Shown: positions 9,852-21,218 of the stretch, one piece after another
Layout of the letters: each line of letters opens with the position of its first letter
Position numbering within the stretch: the stretch's first letter is position 1
Source of the DNA: Trichomonas vaginalis G3
Lineage: Eukaryota > Parabasalia > Trichomonadida > Trichomonadidae
Direction: 5' to 3'
Assembly: GCF_026262505.1 (NCBI RefSeq)
Contig: NC_067208.1
Coordinates: 868,001 to 932,000, forward strand
Length of the DNA stretch: 64,000 bases
Position numbers and translations under genes: made by a program
The notes under the pieces: model-generated
What the model saw: the letters and a program-made list of their open reading frames with translations, nothing else
What the model was told of the DNA's origin: nothing
Databases searched by the model: none

Positions 9852-11503
9852 ATGCCACGTAAGCTACGTAAGAATATACGTAAGAGGAAGAGAGCATTGA
9901 AACATCCAATAGTAAAACTGACACCACAACAACAGTTGCAACAACAAATGATGAATGACCCCACTATGTTGCAACAAATGTCAAGCAATCCTATGCTTTT
10001 AAACCGAGTTGTTGGTGCACAGAGTGGAGGTTTAAGAGCGGCACTTTTAGCGAAAATGGCAGGCTATGGTGGAGCTGCAGACGGAACAGCATATAACCCT
10101 CAAAGTCAAATGAATTTGAGTTCACTCAAAAATCAAATAACAGATGTCAAAAAAAGTCAAACATAGACATACAGAAGCAAATAAGTGAAAACGAAAAGAA
10201 ACTAGAATATGACAGACACACAAAGAAACTCAATGAGTTAAACGTAGAGAAAAAGAAGAAAGAAGAACAACTGAAAGAACTAAGTACAGAGGAATATGCG
10301 AAAAAAGTGTCAGAAAAAGCAGCAGAAGTAGCAAAAATGGAACAAGATGTCATAAATTTGAAAAACCATACTACTCAATATAAAATACTGAAAGATGAAG
10401 AGATAAAACAAAAAGCCCTGAAGACATATATGGATAGCGATGAGTATAAAAAAGAAGTTGAAGCAAATGTAAAGGCAGAAAAACTTTTACAGTTGCAAAA
10501 CCAAACCGTACAGTATGAAAACTTAGCACAAGAAAGTAAAAATAACGACGCAGCCATGCAAAAGGCAATGAAAAGTGCAGAATATATAAAAGCTAACAAT
10601 GACTGGTTAGATGCCCAAGCCAACGCTAAAGCAGCCCAACTCATAGGGTCAATAAGGACAAAAATACAAGCGGATGAAGATAGTTCAAATGAAGCTTTAA
10701 CAAATGCTGACTTTAAGAACGCTTTCGAAGCTCTTCATAGTAAGGTGAAACAAGTGAACGACTTCTCATCTGGAAAGAAACTGAAGTCTGAAGGTTTCGA
10801 CAAAGAGTTAAAAGAAGTAGCACAAAATATGACGAAAATAACAGATGCAGCAACGAGACAGGCAGTTCAAAGTGCCTATGACGCCGTTAGAGCAACTGTT
10901 GTGAAAAGTCAAGAAAAAGAGTTACAACAGACCAAAACAGACCTAGTAAATGCTTTCTTAAAAACGAAAAGTCAGGTAGGACATTACGCTGCAGATGGAA
11001 CATATGTGCCAGCTGGTGGAACTTATATACCACCAAACCCTCCAAGAGAAGCACCTGCACCAGGACTACCTAGAACATTTACATCGTCACATGGACACAG
11101 ACACAGGCATGCACAACAACCACCTCCACAACCAGCACAACAACCAACACAACAACCAACAGTTCAAAACACTGCACCACAACCAGCACAACAACAACCA
11201 CAAACAGAGCAAGGACATAAAAGAAGTAGAGAACAAGGAAACCAAGAATTCTTAAAAATGCTTAAAGAAGACTATGGTTACCCAGATAGTATTGACTTTA
11301 GTGACAGATATAAAGAAGCTATTAGAAAGTTCAAGGATGGAAATACTGACCCGAACCTATTTAGCTTTATGGCTCTGCACCAAAGGGGATATAATTTCAA
11401 ACCTGGAAAATACAAGCTCGCTAAGGGATATGATTTAATAGCATATCATCCAAATGACATGAACGAATTTACTCCCGAGATATTTGATGTCAGAGCTAAA
11501 TGA
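9852..11503 (+). pseudogene. M2 large basic/coiled-coil protein gene, broken
   Basis: The N-terminal part (from 9852) is extremely basic (RKxxRKxxRKRKR type) and then Gln/Met-rich. The middle is a long Lys/Glu/Ala coiled coil, and then comes a Pro/Gln/His-rich low-complexity stretch near 11040-11220. A compact C-terminal region with aromatic residues follows. The layout suggests a virion core or DNA-organising protein, but I do not recognise a family. The gene is broken. Confidence 0.55.
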
Positions 11504-13047
11504 CAATTTAACTCTCTTCATGAAACGCGTAAAAAATAGAGACGGAACGAAAGAAGAAAGGTTTATGAGTCCGGATGACTTAGAAAGGGAACTTGTTGAA
11601 AACGGTCTCGGAATATATGAAATGCCAGCAGATGAGGTACAAGAAACTCCACAGGAAGAACTAGTTCAGATACAACCAGACATGGAAGAAATAGTTCAGC
11701 AACAAAAGCTAGAAGAGCCTGAAGGAAACGAACAAGTCCTTCCTTTGGAAACTACTTCACAGAACTAGATGAAGATTTGGAACAGCCGAAAAATCTTGAC
11801 CCTCAACAAGAGTATGCGGAGAATATGGAATATTTTCCAAGAGTCTAAAAAAAATTCGGCTGACATAGTAGAAGAATATCGAAAAATGTTTGCCGACATA
11901 CAAAAGACTCCAACATCAGATGAAAATATCCAGCATAGAATGGAAGAACTGAAAAAAATGTACACAAATACAACAACCCTTTTTACTTACGAGCATTTAA
12001 CGTTCAATCTTCGGATGAACTCGGTGAAGATAAAAGGTTAAATTTCAAGAAAACATATAGAAATGAAACATTGTTTAAAGTTCATTCAGAACCTAACCAA
12101 GATGGAACAAACCTACTTTTGTTTCTGCAGACGATGGAACTACAATGAGATGGGGTCATAAAGCTAACCCGGATAGGTGGTTCATAAACTTACAACCTCA
12201 ATTCCAAGAAGTTGTAGACGCAATGGAAGTCAATGGTGAACCAGATATAGCTGGTATTTTCAGCGCGCGGCTTTAATGCCATTGGAAAGATATGAAAGAT
12301 GCAGATATTTTGGACCAGTATGAAATGAACATGGCTGATGGAAATATAACACCTGACGTTCTAGAACATTTATCTCAAAGAACTACACAGAACCATAGAG
12401 ATGGTATATTTGGTGAAGAGTTTAGAAAGAAAGTTAGGGAGATAGAAGGAAGAGAACCTATTGTACATGACCTTGCAAACGAAAGTTTACAAAATGTCAT
12501 AAAAACTTACTTTGCAGACAATGAACCGAGAAGGGATGAATATTTAAGAAAACTCAAATGGACAGTACCAAATGAAATGTTAGTATTGAAAACATGTTCC
12601 TTGACAAAATAAAACCAACTACAGAAAATAAACGACGCAAGACTGAAAGATTGGGTAAAAGCTTTCCCATTCACAAAAGATATAGTTGGTAACATGGAAA
12701 GAAAACCAGAATGGCTACAAAAACATATATTTGGAAACGAGCATATTCCATATGGACAGGCACTGTTTGAAGAGCTTGAACCGGAAACTCAGGAAAGAGT
12801 CATGCAAACAATACGCGAAGACTCAAATACAGACTATGACAAACTCTTTCTAGGATATAGGTTACCTGAGATGGGCGACCAGAGCCAAAAGGCAAAAAGG
12901 ACATGGGAAATTTGCAACATACTAGATGAACATAATGCAAAGATGCAACAACTTCAAGCAGAGGGCAATGAAGGAAAAAGAAGAGTTAAAAACTCAGTCA
13001 GGAAGAAAGTAAAGCTTGGTCCACGTGGGTTCTATTATGACATATAA
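11484..13047 (+). pseudogene. M2 hypothetical protein gene, broken
   Basis: A coding-like region of about 1.5 kb overlaps the end of the previous gene and shows plus-strand codon character in pieces. It is acidic and Gln/Glu-rich near the start, helical in the middle and basic at the end. It lies directly upstream of the capsid-like gene. The family is not recognised and the gene is broken. Confidence 0.5.
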
Positions 13048-13079
13048 ATCCAACTATTCTATATTTTTACTCATATGAA

Positions 13080-14699
13080 ATGTACGCCGCTCAGAATATA
13101 ACGCCAACAGTTTTGGATGCTATGAATGGAAATGTTTCCGAATGGTATAACGAATGCGACAATGCCATTAGAAGGTCAGAAATAGTTCCTGGAACTTACG
13201 AATATACAACTGCTGTTTCTTATGGAAACGTAGGTGAGTTTGGAGAAGGTTCCTTCAACAAACAGTAGATATTGCTTGCGACAGGTTTCATATTATTTCT
13301 ATTGACAACTCATTCTTATACGTGGAACAAGACATTGAAATAAAACCTTCTGCCAAGTTGTCTGAAAGAAAGGTTGCAATGGAATTTTCTATATGTCGGA
13401 TACCAATATGCTCCAGAAGTTTTCATGGGATATAAGATATATTCTAACTCTGACTTAGTTCAAACAGTAACCTGGGCAAACTATGAATGGTTCGCTTTGA
13501 GAACTCAGTACAACCACAAGCTAGAGAACAAACAGACCAGTATGCAACTATTGAGAAAATAAGAAGACTTGACCCTAACGTTCCAGGAGTTTATGTTAAC
13601 CTTTCTGGACAAACTGCAGCAGCAGTAACCAAAGTAAAACTGAAACTTAGAGTTCCTTTGTCATCTTTCCTCATCTTTCAGGTTTTTAAGATACTTGCCA
13701 AACTGGGCAGGAAAAATTTCTATCGAACTTACTCCAAGCAAAATATACTTAGTCATTGCACCAACACAAGACCCATTCACTCTTACAGAAGTAGTGGGAA
13801 CAAATAAAATGTCATTCGCCGACTTTTGCAAAAAACAAAGTTGACTTAGACTTTGGTTTTCAAACCTCAACACTGAAGTAAACTATTATTTCAATGCTGC
13901 TGGAGATGCTTGGGACCCAGTTAAGTTCACATGCGAAAAATTTGAATGCAAAGAATAGAAAGCAGACTTGCAGTCTATATGTTGGACCCAGATATTTCCA
14001 AATGCTTTAGCTGCCAAATATATTGCAGTTCCACTTATGTTCCCTATACACCAAATATCTGTCAAAGACTTTGCAGGTGAAGTTGGAAACCAAAGTGCTG
14101 ACCCAGGTGCAAGAACAGATATTGCTTTAACAACTGCAATGAAACATGCAGATACTATGTTGTACTGTTCAGACGAACTATAAATGACTATTCTTGTTTC
14201 TACAAACCCTGGTATTAAATATCATATAAACATAGATGGCAAATATTAATCCAAGAGAAGAATATTCTACAGTTGAGGATATGAGGTCATACAACTTGAC
14301 ATTAGATGCTATGAACTTTAACAACAACTTCACAACAACTATTAACCCTGAAATGCAAAGTTCTATTATGCCATATGTGAAAGTATGGACTCATACAGGA
14401 GGTCAAAAAACTCAATATACAAATGGAGACCGTTCAAACTTTGGCTTGGCATTCCATTTGCTGACTCAGAAGACTTTATGGGTGGTATTTCAACTGTTGG
14501 TACAGTTCAAATACAATATACTGGTGACAGAGACGGTCCAGATGAATTGAGAGCAAAGAAGTTTACAAAACCAATAGCACTTTTCACGGAAGATGCTCTT
14601 TTGAAGATTCGTTCGATGAAACCTGCTGGGGCTCCTCAGATTGGCATAACGACAGCTTCCATCGAGCAGATTTTGCAGCAGTCAGTAAGTTGTTCTTGA
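13080..14699 (+). pseudogene. M2 probable major capsid protein gene, broken
   Basis: This is a 1.6 kb coding-like region, about the length of a double jelly-roll major capsid gene of Polintons. The pieces are rich in beta-forming residues, aromatic residues, Asn and Gly, and low in charge, as expected of jelly-roll proteins. It starts after a TATTTTTACTC box and lies a short way upstream of a second beta-rich gene, the usual pairing of major and minor capsid genes in Polintons. The assignment rests on position, size and composition. The gene is broken in several places. Confidence 0.55.
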
Positions 14700-14762
14700 A
14701 CTGACTTCTCTCCGTCAAATATTGACAGTACGCCAGTTTTGACATAAAATTGTATTATAAAC

Positions 14763-15001
14763 TTACCTTAAAATATCTGTAAGTTTTGTTGTTATATTTT
14801 TGTCTGCTTCAAGAACTTTCACCATTTCAGTTATACCAACTTTCTTTTGCTTTATGAAAATATTTTGGTTCAGCAAAGACTGCTATTCTATAACATTTTC
14901 CATTGTTTGTGTAAAGAACTACTCTGTCAATGAACTTGTATTGTTTGTGTGTGTAAAACTTTGTTTTGCTTCAATTCGAAGAGATACTCAAATACGTCCA
15001 T
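14763..15001 (-). pseudogene. M2 small minus-strand gene, broken
   Basis: A short coding-like stretch faces away from the gene at 15020. The 18-base gap between the two starts reads as an A/T-rich start box on both strands. The product would be about 80 aa, basic, with no recognised family. It is broken. Confidence 0.4.
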
Positions 15002-15019
15002 CTTTTTATTCTAAGTAAA

Positions 15020-15600
15020 ATGTCATTTCCGAAAAATAGAAGCGTAAGTGTTTCAAAAGGTTTAATGGCGATGGCAGATGTGAAGTTAAATTCACCAACT
15101 CAAACAAACAGTCAAAGTGTTGTTGTCAATGTCAAAGAAAGAGATGTTGAAGTGGGGAAACCATACGAAGACGAAGATGGTATAACAATAGTTCCTGTAA
15201 AAGAACAACCAACATACCTGAAGTTAGCAGAGACTTAAGTTCTGTTGCAGATATTCGAAATGACTACCAACAACTTAAAGACAAACTTAAAACTCAGGAG
15301 AAGATTTGTCAAGCTTTGGGTATAATGTTAAACTTGGTTGAGCACAACCCTGTAAAAGTGAACTCATATGTCATCGCACCTCATGAAGTTTTGAAAGAAC
15401 TATTGAAACTTTTGACAGAGGCAGACGATATAAACATCAAAGAAATAGAACCTGACATTGCTTGCTGTGGTGTTTCATATAATGTCATTGACAAGATATA
15501 CGTTATGAAAGGAGGTGAAACCTTGAACTTAAAATATAGTTTCCCAGACGTCATAAAAATATTTGACGACCACAACATTTCATTAAAATTTACTTGCTAA
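15020..15600 (+). pseudogene. M2 hypothetical protein gene, broken
   Basis: The start at 15020 follows TTTTTATTCTAAGTAAA, the same box seen at other Maverick genes. The coding-like region is about 190 codons, Val/Glu-rich at first, then mixed alpha/beta with a Cys-Cys pair in the last third. It ends 4 bases before the next start. The family is not recognised, and it is broken. Confidence 0.5.
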
Positions 15601-15604
15601 GTAA

Positions 15605-16411
15605 ATGGCAGAAGACATAGTGGTTTATACTATTACGACTAAAAACCCTGAGTCATATAATTCTATAACAACAAACTTACAAAGTCCTCAAGGACGATAT
15701 TGTAAACTGACCTTAAACACGATGACGACTAAAGCCTGTTTTGCTCTTTTGACACCAGAAGACTTTGTTGTTGTGAATGGTAAAAAATACTTCTTTGAAG
15801 ATACTTACTCAGATATACCACCAACAGGTTTTGTTGACTTATTTAATACTTTAAGGACGGATGTAACATGTGCTGCAACTAGAGCAGGTTTCATTATGTT
15901 TGGATGTCCGACTGAGTTTAGTATAAACGATATGAGCTATAATACAAAACTTATATCTGGTTTTTACTACCAACAGTTTCCTATAACAGGAAAAGGTGTC
16001 ATACAAGGTTTGTCTGTTCCATTGACTTTAAGTACACCTATTTTATATATTGTTTCAAACTTAGGTTCAAAGTGCTATTCGAATATCGACAGAAACTACT
16101 ATGACCAAAAGATACTCATGCGTATAAACAACACATTCTCTGCTGGTTTGCCTATTGTTCATTCGAATGCAGAGTTTTCAGCTTTAGTGAACTCAAACAC
16201 TTTGGCAAACATAAACTTAACCTTAGTTGACGCAAACTTTGTTCCTGTAAAACTTTTATGTCCTATGTATTTGTCAATGACGGCAGAAAGTTTCGAATTG
16301 GAAGATGCAACTGGTGAAAGTATTGTACTACAAGAACAACTTCAACAACAAATAGCTCAAGAACAACAAATGCAACAAATGGAACAAATGCAACAACAAG
16401 CTCAAGAATAA
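15605..16411 (+). CDS. M2 probable minor capsid (penton-like) protein, 268 aa
   Basis: This is an open frame of 268 codons. Residues 1-225 alternate short hydrophobic and Thr/Ser/Asn-rich segments with many aromatic residues, typical of an all-beta jelly-roll. The last 40 residues are a Gln/Glu/Met low-complexity tail. Polintons carry a single jelly-roll minor capsid protein of about this size near the major capsid gene, and this gene lies downstream of the candidate at 13080-14699. Homology was not tested, so the role is inference. It reads whole. Confidence 0.55.
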   Translation: MAEDIVVYTITTKNPESYNSITTNLQSPQGRYCKLTLNTMTTKACFALLTPEDFVVVNGKKYFFEDTYSDIPPTGFVDLFNTLRTDVTCAATRAGFIMFGCPTEFSINDMSYNTKLISGFYYQQFPITGKGVIQGLSVPLTLSTPILYIVSNLGSKCYSNIDRNYYDQKILMRINNTFSAGLPIVHSNAEFSALVNSNTLANINLTLVDANFVPVKLLCPMYLSMTAESFELEDATGESIVLQEQLQQQIAQEQQMQQMEQMQQQAQE

Positions 16412-16439
16412 AAAAATATTTTTTTTTATTTTTATAAAA

Positions 16440-17675
16440 ATGTACAGAATAGACGTTTCAGATTTTTATGACTTCCAAGCGTTCAGAAATATGTGTCCAT
16501 TTAGAGACTATAACAAAGCAGTCGAGAATTTGAAACGTTTAGTCATTTATGTCGACTCTGCCCCAGAATGTTATGTCATGAAAGAATGGGATGTTGTCTT
16601 TAACAAACCAAGAGCGACAATAGTTTCAGAACAAGAATGTAGACAGAAACTTAAGAAAATAAAAGTCGTACAAGTTGGCATGAAGATGTTAGATGCTTGG
16701 GATATCTTATTGTCAAAGTTAGAAGATTTTTCAGTTCGAGGTATAAAGTTTTATACACCTTCTCCAAACTTCTATTCTATCTTCACTGGATATAAATATG
16801 AACAAGTAGAATGGAAAGAAAATATTATAGAAGCTTGGTTAGACCATGTCAAAGAAATTATATGCAATGGAAACGAAAGAGTCTATGAGTATATCTTATG
16901 TTGGTTTGCAAATATCTTACAATATCCAAGTGCTAAAAATGAAACTGCTCTCATTATAATTGGAAAACAAGGAACAGGTAAGAACACTTTCTTTACAGAT
17001 ATCTTATGCAAACTGTTAGAAGGTTATTCGAATCCGAATATGACAAACTTAGAAAACATCTGCGGTAAATTTAACTCTTCAATTGAGAATATGAAACTTA
17101 TAGTATGTAACGAACTTCAAAGTATAGATACAACAAAAGTTTTGAACTCGGATGCTTTGAAGAGTCTTATAACAGACAAAGTTGGAGTTGTTGAAAGAAA
17201 ATATAAAGACCAAAGAGTTTGTGAAAATGTTGCAAATTTCATTATGGTTTCAAACAACGCCGTTCCGATGAAGTTAGAAAGTTCTGACAGAAGATATGTA
17301 GTTGTCAGAACGTCAGATTCTCATATGCAAGATACAGAATATTTTGACGACTTAGCAGAAACTTTGACACCTAACTTTTACAACCACTTGTTCTCATATT
17401 TCATGACATTAGATATTTCTAAGTTCAATCCAAGACAAATTCCATATACCGAAGAGAGACAAACATTGTTAGAAGCAAACAAGAGTGTATATGAACTGTT
17501 TATAGATGAAACTGACTTTGAGTGTTTAGATGAAAGGTCATTGTACGATGAATATAAACAGTATTGTCAAGAGTATGGTTATATGACAGCGTCTAAACGA
17601 ACATTCTTGGCAAATGTCAAAAGTCTTTTAGACATACAGAACGGCGTATATACAAAGAAAAATTTTTCTGAGTAA
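16440..17675 (+). CDS. M2 superfamily 3 helicase, 411 aa
   Basis: An SF3-type DNA helicase core occupies residues about 165-310. The Walker A loop GKQGTGKN lies near residue 174, the Walker B region LIVCNE near 220, SF3 motif C (FIMVSN) near 266, and an arginine-finger segment SSDRRY about fifteen residues later. The N-terminal 130 residues resemble the linker found before such cores in D5-like viral helicases, but no primase motif is clear. The C-terminal 80 residues are helical. It would unwind the element's DNA for replication. The frame is open, and the start follows TATTTTTATAAAA. Confidence 0.85.
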   Translation: MYRIDVSDFYDFQAFRNMCPFRDYNKAVENLKRLVIYVDSAPECYVMKEWDVVFNKPRATIVSEQECRQKLKKIKVVQVGMKMLDAWDILLSKLEDFSVRGIKFYTPSPNFYSIFTGYKYEQVEWKENIIEAWLDHVKEIICNGNERVYEYILCWFANILQYPSAKNETALIIIGKQGTGKNTFFTDILCKLLEGYSNPNMTNLENICGKFNSSIENMKLIVCNELQSIDTTKVLNSDALKSLITDKVGVVERKYKDQRVCENVANFIMVSNNAVPMKLESSDRRYVVVRTSDSHMQDTEYFDDLAETLTPNFYNHLFSYFMTLDISKFNPRQIPYTEERQTLLEANKSVYELFIDETDFECLDERSLYDEYKQYCQEYGYMTASKRTFLANVKSLLDIQNGVYTKKNFSE

Positions 17676-17709
17676 ATTTAAAAATATATATATTTTTATT
17701 TTATTTGAA

Positions 17710-18292
17710 ATGTACGCTGAGTTTGTTGGAAAAGACCGTTGGGAAACTTGTTTGTTAGATGAGAAATATGAAATTCACTGTTGTGAGTCATTTGAAGTCA
17801 GAAACAAAAAGACAAAAAGAGTTTTAAGCGAATGGGAGCGAAATGACGGATATACTACTATGAAGATGAGTGGAAAACACTATTTTAAACATATTGTCAT
17901 TGCAACTCATTTTATACCGAACCCTAACAATTACCTCTTGTAGACCATATAAACCATATAAGAAACGACAATAGACTTGAAACTTGCGTTGGGTCACATG
18001 TTCTGAAAACAATAAGAACATAGGCAAATTTCGAGATATTGTATTCGAATTTGTCGACGAACTAGAAGATGAAGCAATTGAAATTACAGACTATGGTAAG
18101 CATACGTTTGAGTTTTACTACTACAGCGAAGAACAAGACTCTTTCTACTTTTATACCGGCGTAAACTATAGGAAATTACAAGTATATTTTACTAAGACGG
18201 GCTATGCTCATGTAAACGCTAGAGATACAGATGGAAAAAACGTTCGAATACTTCTTAACAAATTCAAGAAGCTATATGGCATACCATTTTAA
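17710..18292 (+). pseudogene. M2 NUMOD4/HNH homing-type endonuclease gene, broken
   Basis: The first part has the layout of a NUMOD4 domain: Trp-rich start, a Tyr-x-Ile box, a VRNKKTKR segment and a GYTTMKMSGK segment. The residues before THFIPNP follow the NUMOD4-to-HNH junction, and an HNH-like Asp-His pair and Asn-rich stretch come next. The rest, to 18292, is an aromatic-rich C-terminal part. Such enzymes cut DNA at defined sites and are common in phages and large DNA viruses. The gene is broken. Confidence 0.65.
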
Positions 18293-18333
18293 AACGTTTT
18301 TAAAAAAAATATTTTTTTTATCCGATAGAAAAG

Positions 18334-18757
18334 ATGACGAAATATATTTCAGTCAACAAGTACATGACAGAAGTCAAAGAAGAACTAGACCCATTCATAT
18401 ATTTGAATGTTTACTTCTACCATTTTGAAAAGTCTACATTTGACAAAGTTTGGAACATCGAACCTGTTAAGTTTGCTATTGTGACTAAAAATGGTGCGAA
18501 ATTTGAAGACTTAGACATAGAAGGTTTGTTAGCAGTCAAAGAAAATTTTGACAGAAGGTTCTCAAACCTTAAAGAAGGCAAAGCATACAAACTTGTTATA
18601 CCTTATGAACCAAAGAAAGCAGACGACTATGAATATTATGAGTCTAAGATAGTTGAAGTTCAAGGTAAATTAGGTAAAAAGATTTTAGAGTCTAAGCCAG
18701 TGTTTGCCCTAAAGAGGAAGAGAACATTGACATTGACCCAGAAATGTTCTAAAAAAA
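18334..18757 (+). pseudogene. M2 hypothetical protein gene
   Basis: The coding-like region is about 140 codons after an A/T-rich start box. The product is rich in Lys, Glu, Phe and Tyr with mixed alpha/beta character. It lies head-to-tail against the minus-strand gene at 18768-19223. Its frame stays open into the antisense of that neighbour, which is unlikely to be genuine, so the gene is probably altered near its end. The family is not recognised. Confidence 0.5.
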
Positions 18758-18767
18758 AATTTTATTT

Positions 18768-19223
18768 TTACATGTCAAATTTCTTTTTCTCTGGAACTGG
18801 TTCAGGTTCTTTCTTCTCTTCTTCTACTTTCTTTTCTTTCTTCTCTCTCTTCTTCTTCTTTTCTGGTGGAGTTATGTCAAATTTCTCAGAACCATATTTA
18901 TGTAAAAGTTCTTTGTCCTTTAATAGCTCTTCTATTCTGTTTCCTATTTCATCTTCAAGAACAGCGCATGTGTCTTCTTTGCATTCTAAGAACTTTTGTT
19001 GGACTTCATCTTTCCAATCGGTGTCATCTCTGTCAACAAGTCTGTCATTGACAAATTTTAAGACTGCTCTTTGTAATGTTTTATGGTTCTTGTCATATTC
19101 CCAGAAACAGAACTTTAGAACAAATTCACCTTTCTTGTTTACACTATGTAAGATTTTATGGTCGACAGATGTTTTAGAGTCGAAAAGTTTGTCTCGAATA
19201 TAGATAGCGAAATCGCTAGACAT
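18768..19223 (-). CDS. M2 hypothetical protein, 151 aa
   Basis: This is an open frame on the minus strand, divergent from the packaging ATPase with a 36-base gap containing A/T-rich boxes for both genes. The product has a folded N-terminal part of about 105 residues with several Cys and Trp, then a highly charged Lys/Glu/Pro tail. No family is recognised. Confidence 0.6.
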   Translation of the reverse strand: MSSDFAIYIRDKLFDSKTSVDHKILHSVNKKGEFVLKFCFWEYDKNHKTLQRAVLKFVNDRLVDRDDTDWKDEVQQKFLECKEDTCAVLEDEIGNRIEELLKDKELLHKYGSEKFDITPPEKKKKREKKEKKVEEEKKEPEPVPEKKKFDM

Positions 19224-19259
19224 TTTCTAAAAGATAAAAATTTTAATTTTTCTAAAAAT

Positions 19260-20134
19260 ATGTTAGAAAAAAAGTTTGCTGACATTGACAAGAAATTTGA
19301 GAATGTTTTAAATAAGAACAAGAGGAAGTTGGAAAATGCTCAGATAAAACCCATACATGACAAGTTCTTATTTGCTCAGAATGGTATAACAGGTCTAATT
19401 GCACCACCTGGGTCGGGTAAGACTTTCACTTATCTTAAAATGGCTGCACAACAACAAGAACTAGATGAGAAGAACCCATTCTATGAGTTAGTAGTCATTT
19501 GTAGTACTTCTGGTCAATTCGATCAAACCGTCAATTCGTTCAAAGATATTATAAAGAAGTCTAAGTTAGTATGTATAAAGGATACTGAGTTGTTAGATTG
19601 GATAAAGAAGTACCAAAGAAGAGTTTTGAAGTATAATGCTATAAATGAGTATATAAATTCTAAGTTTAAAGACCCAAATGAGGAAATGCAGAGAATATTA
19701 GAGAAGAAACACTTCAGAAACAAACAGAAAGAGATAGAATACATTTCGAAGAAATTGCAATCTTACGATTGGAAACGTACCCTCATAGATGTCTTCTTAT
19801 CTTAGATGACTTTGCTTCTCATCCTTTGTTAAAGAACAGAGAACAAGATATGTGTCGAATTCTTAAGAAGCTCAGACACTTTAACATCTCAGTTGTCATT
19901 TGTGTACAGACAGCAAAGAGTTTAAGTAAGGATGTTAAAAGAATACTTACTGACATTATACTCTTCCCTGGATTGTCCGAAGACGATTTCATGGAACTTA
20001 TGAAAGAGTCCATGGCAGGTAAGTTTGACAGACATGAACTATGGGAGAAGTACAAAGTCATACAAGACCCTCATACTTCTTTCAGAATTCATATCTACGC
20101 AAACAAAGTTCAAATTGTAAAAAGTCAAGCTTGA
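19260..20134 (+). pseudogene. M2 A32-like DNA packaging ATPase gene, broken
   Basis: This belongs to the FtsK/HerA-type packaging ATPases of Polintons and large DNA viruses (A32 family), which drive genome packaging into capsids. A Walker A loop (APPGSGKT) lies about 50 codons in, a Walker B segment (LLILDD) about 180 codons in, and a sensor-like VVICVQTA segment follows. I chose 19260 as the start because it follows the A/T-rich box, although the frame is open upstream to 19158. The gene is broken about once. Confidence 0.8.
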
Positions 20135-21180
20135 AAATTAAATGTTTTAGTCTTAGTCTGTTGTGGTGCTGGGGCTGTCGGTTCTTCTGGTTGGGATATG
20201 GACTCGGTTGGTGGTACGTCGGACATTCGTTTGTGTCTTAACCGTCTTTGTTCTGAAACAATATAATATTGTCTTGAAAAAGTACAACATTGTCTTGAAA
20301 AAGTACAACATTGTCTTGAAAAAGTACAACATTGTCTTGAAAAAGTACAACATTGTCTTGAAAAAGTACAACATTGTCTTGAAAAAGTACAAGACTTGTT
20401 CTGAAAAAGTACAGCTGTACTCAAATTTGAGAGACATTGTACTGAATTTATACAACATTGTTCTGAAAAAGTACAATATTGTACTGAATTTATACAACAT
20501 TGTTCTGAAAAAGTACAATATTGTACTGAATTTATACAACATTGTCTTGAAAAAGTACAACATTGTCTTGAAAAAGTACAACATTGTCTTGAAAAAGTAC
20601 AACATTGTCTTGAAAAAGTACAATATTGTACTGACTCAGTATGGAGCTTGACCCTTAGACGAAGCAATTTATCTAATTGAGGTAAATGAAACCGTGAAGG
20701 AATATCTCAGCAAGTGCAAACCAAGCAAGCTTGAAAATTAAATGTTTAGTCTTAGTAAGTCTGTTGTGGTGCTGGGGCTGTCGGTTCTTCTGGCTTTGGA
20801 AGACATTCAGGAAGAGGAACGTCGGACATTCGTTTGTGTCCTGTCGGAAGGAAGAACTTTTCCAGTTGTCGGGAAAAATTTTTCCAGTTGTCGGGAAATT
20901 TTTTTCCAGTTGTCGGGAAAAATTTTTCCAGTTGTCGGGAAAAAAGTTCTCAATTTTCGAAAATTTGAATGGTTTACGGACGAACAACAGGAAAATTTTT
21001 TCCAGTTGTCGGGAAAATTTTTTCCAGTTGTCGGGAAAATTTTTTCCAGTTGTCGGGAAAATTTTTTCCAGTTGTCGGGAAAATTTTTTCCAGTTGTCGG
21101 GAAATTTTTTTCCTGTCGGAAGGAAGGACTCGGAATGCCAGAAGGATTTGACAAGGCAATTTACCTTATAGAGCTACCTG
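20126..21180. repeat. Duplicated gene tail with two different minisatellites
   Basis: A 115-bp segment coding on the minus strand for a Pro/Glu-rich tail (TAPAPQQT) occurs at 20126-20240 and again at 20729-20845. Each copy is followed by its own minisatellite. At 20255-20635 this is a 21-bp unit with core AAGTACAACATTGTCTTGAA (about 18 units, some variant). At 20860-21115 it is a 22-bp unit containing TTTTCCAGTTGTCGGGAAAA (about 11 units). Both arrays stay open in several frames on both strands, which explains the long repeat ORFs here. A third piece of the tail lies at 24797-24870. Confidence 0.75.
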
Positions 21181-21218
21181 AGCCATCTGAAGTCAAGCTT
21201 GAAAAATAAAGAGTTCAT

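Noticed and set aside
18757-19203. Extension of the plus-strand frame at 18334 to 19203
   Set aside because: The extension is antisense to the 151-aa minus-strand gene and is Ser/Phe-rich, the expected shadow of a Lys/Glu-rich protein.
20153-21209. Several repeat-built frames on both strands
   Set aside because: They trace the 21-bp and 22-bp minisatellites. Only the short Pro/Glu-rich tail looks coding.
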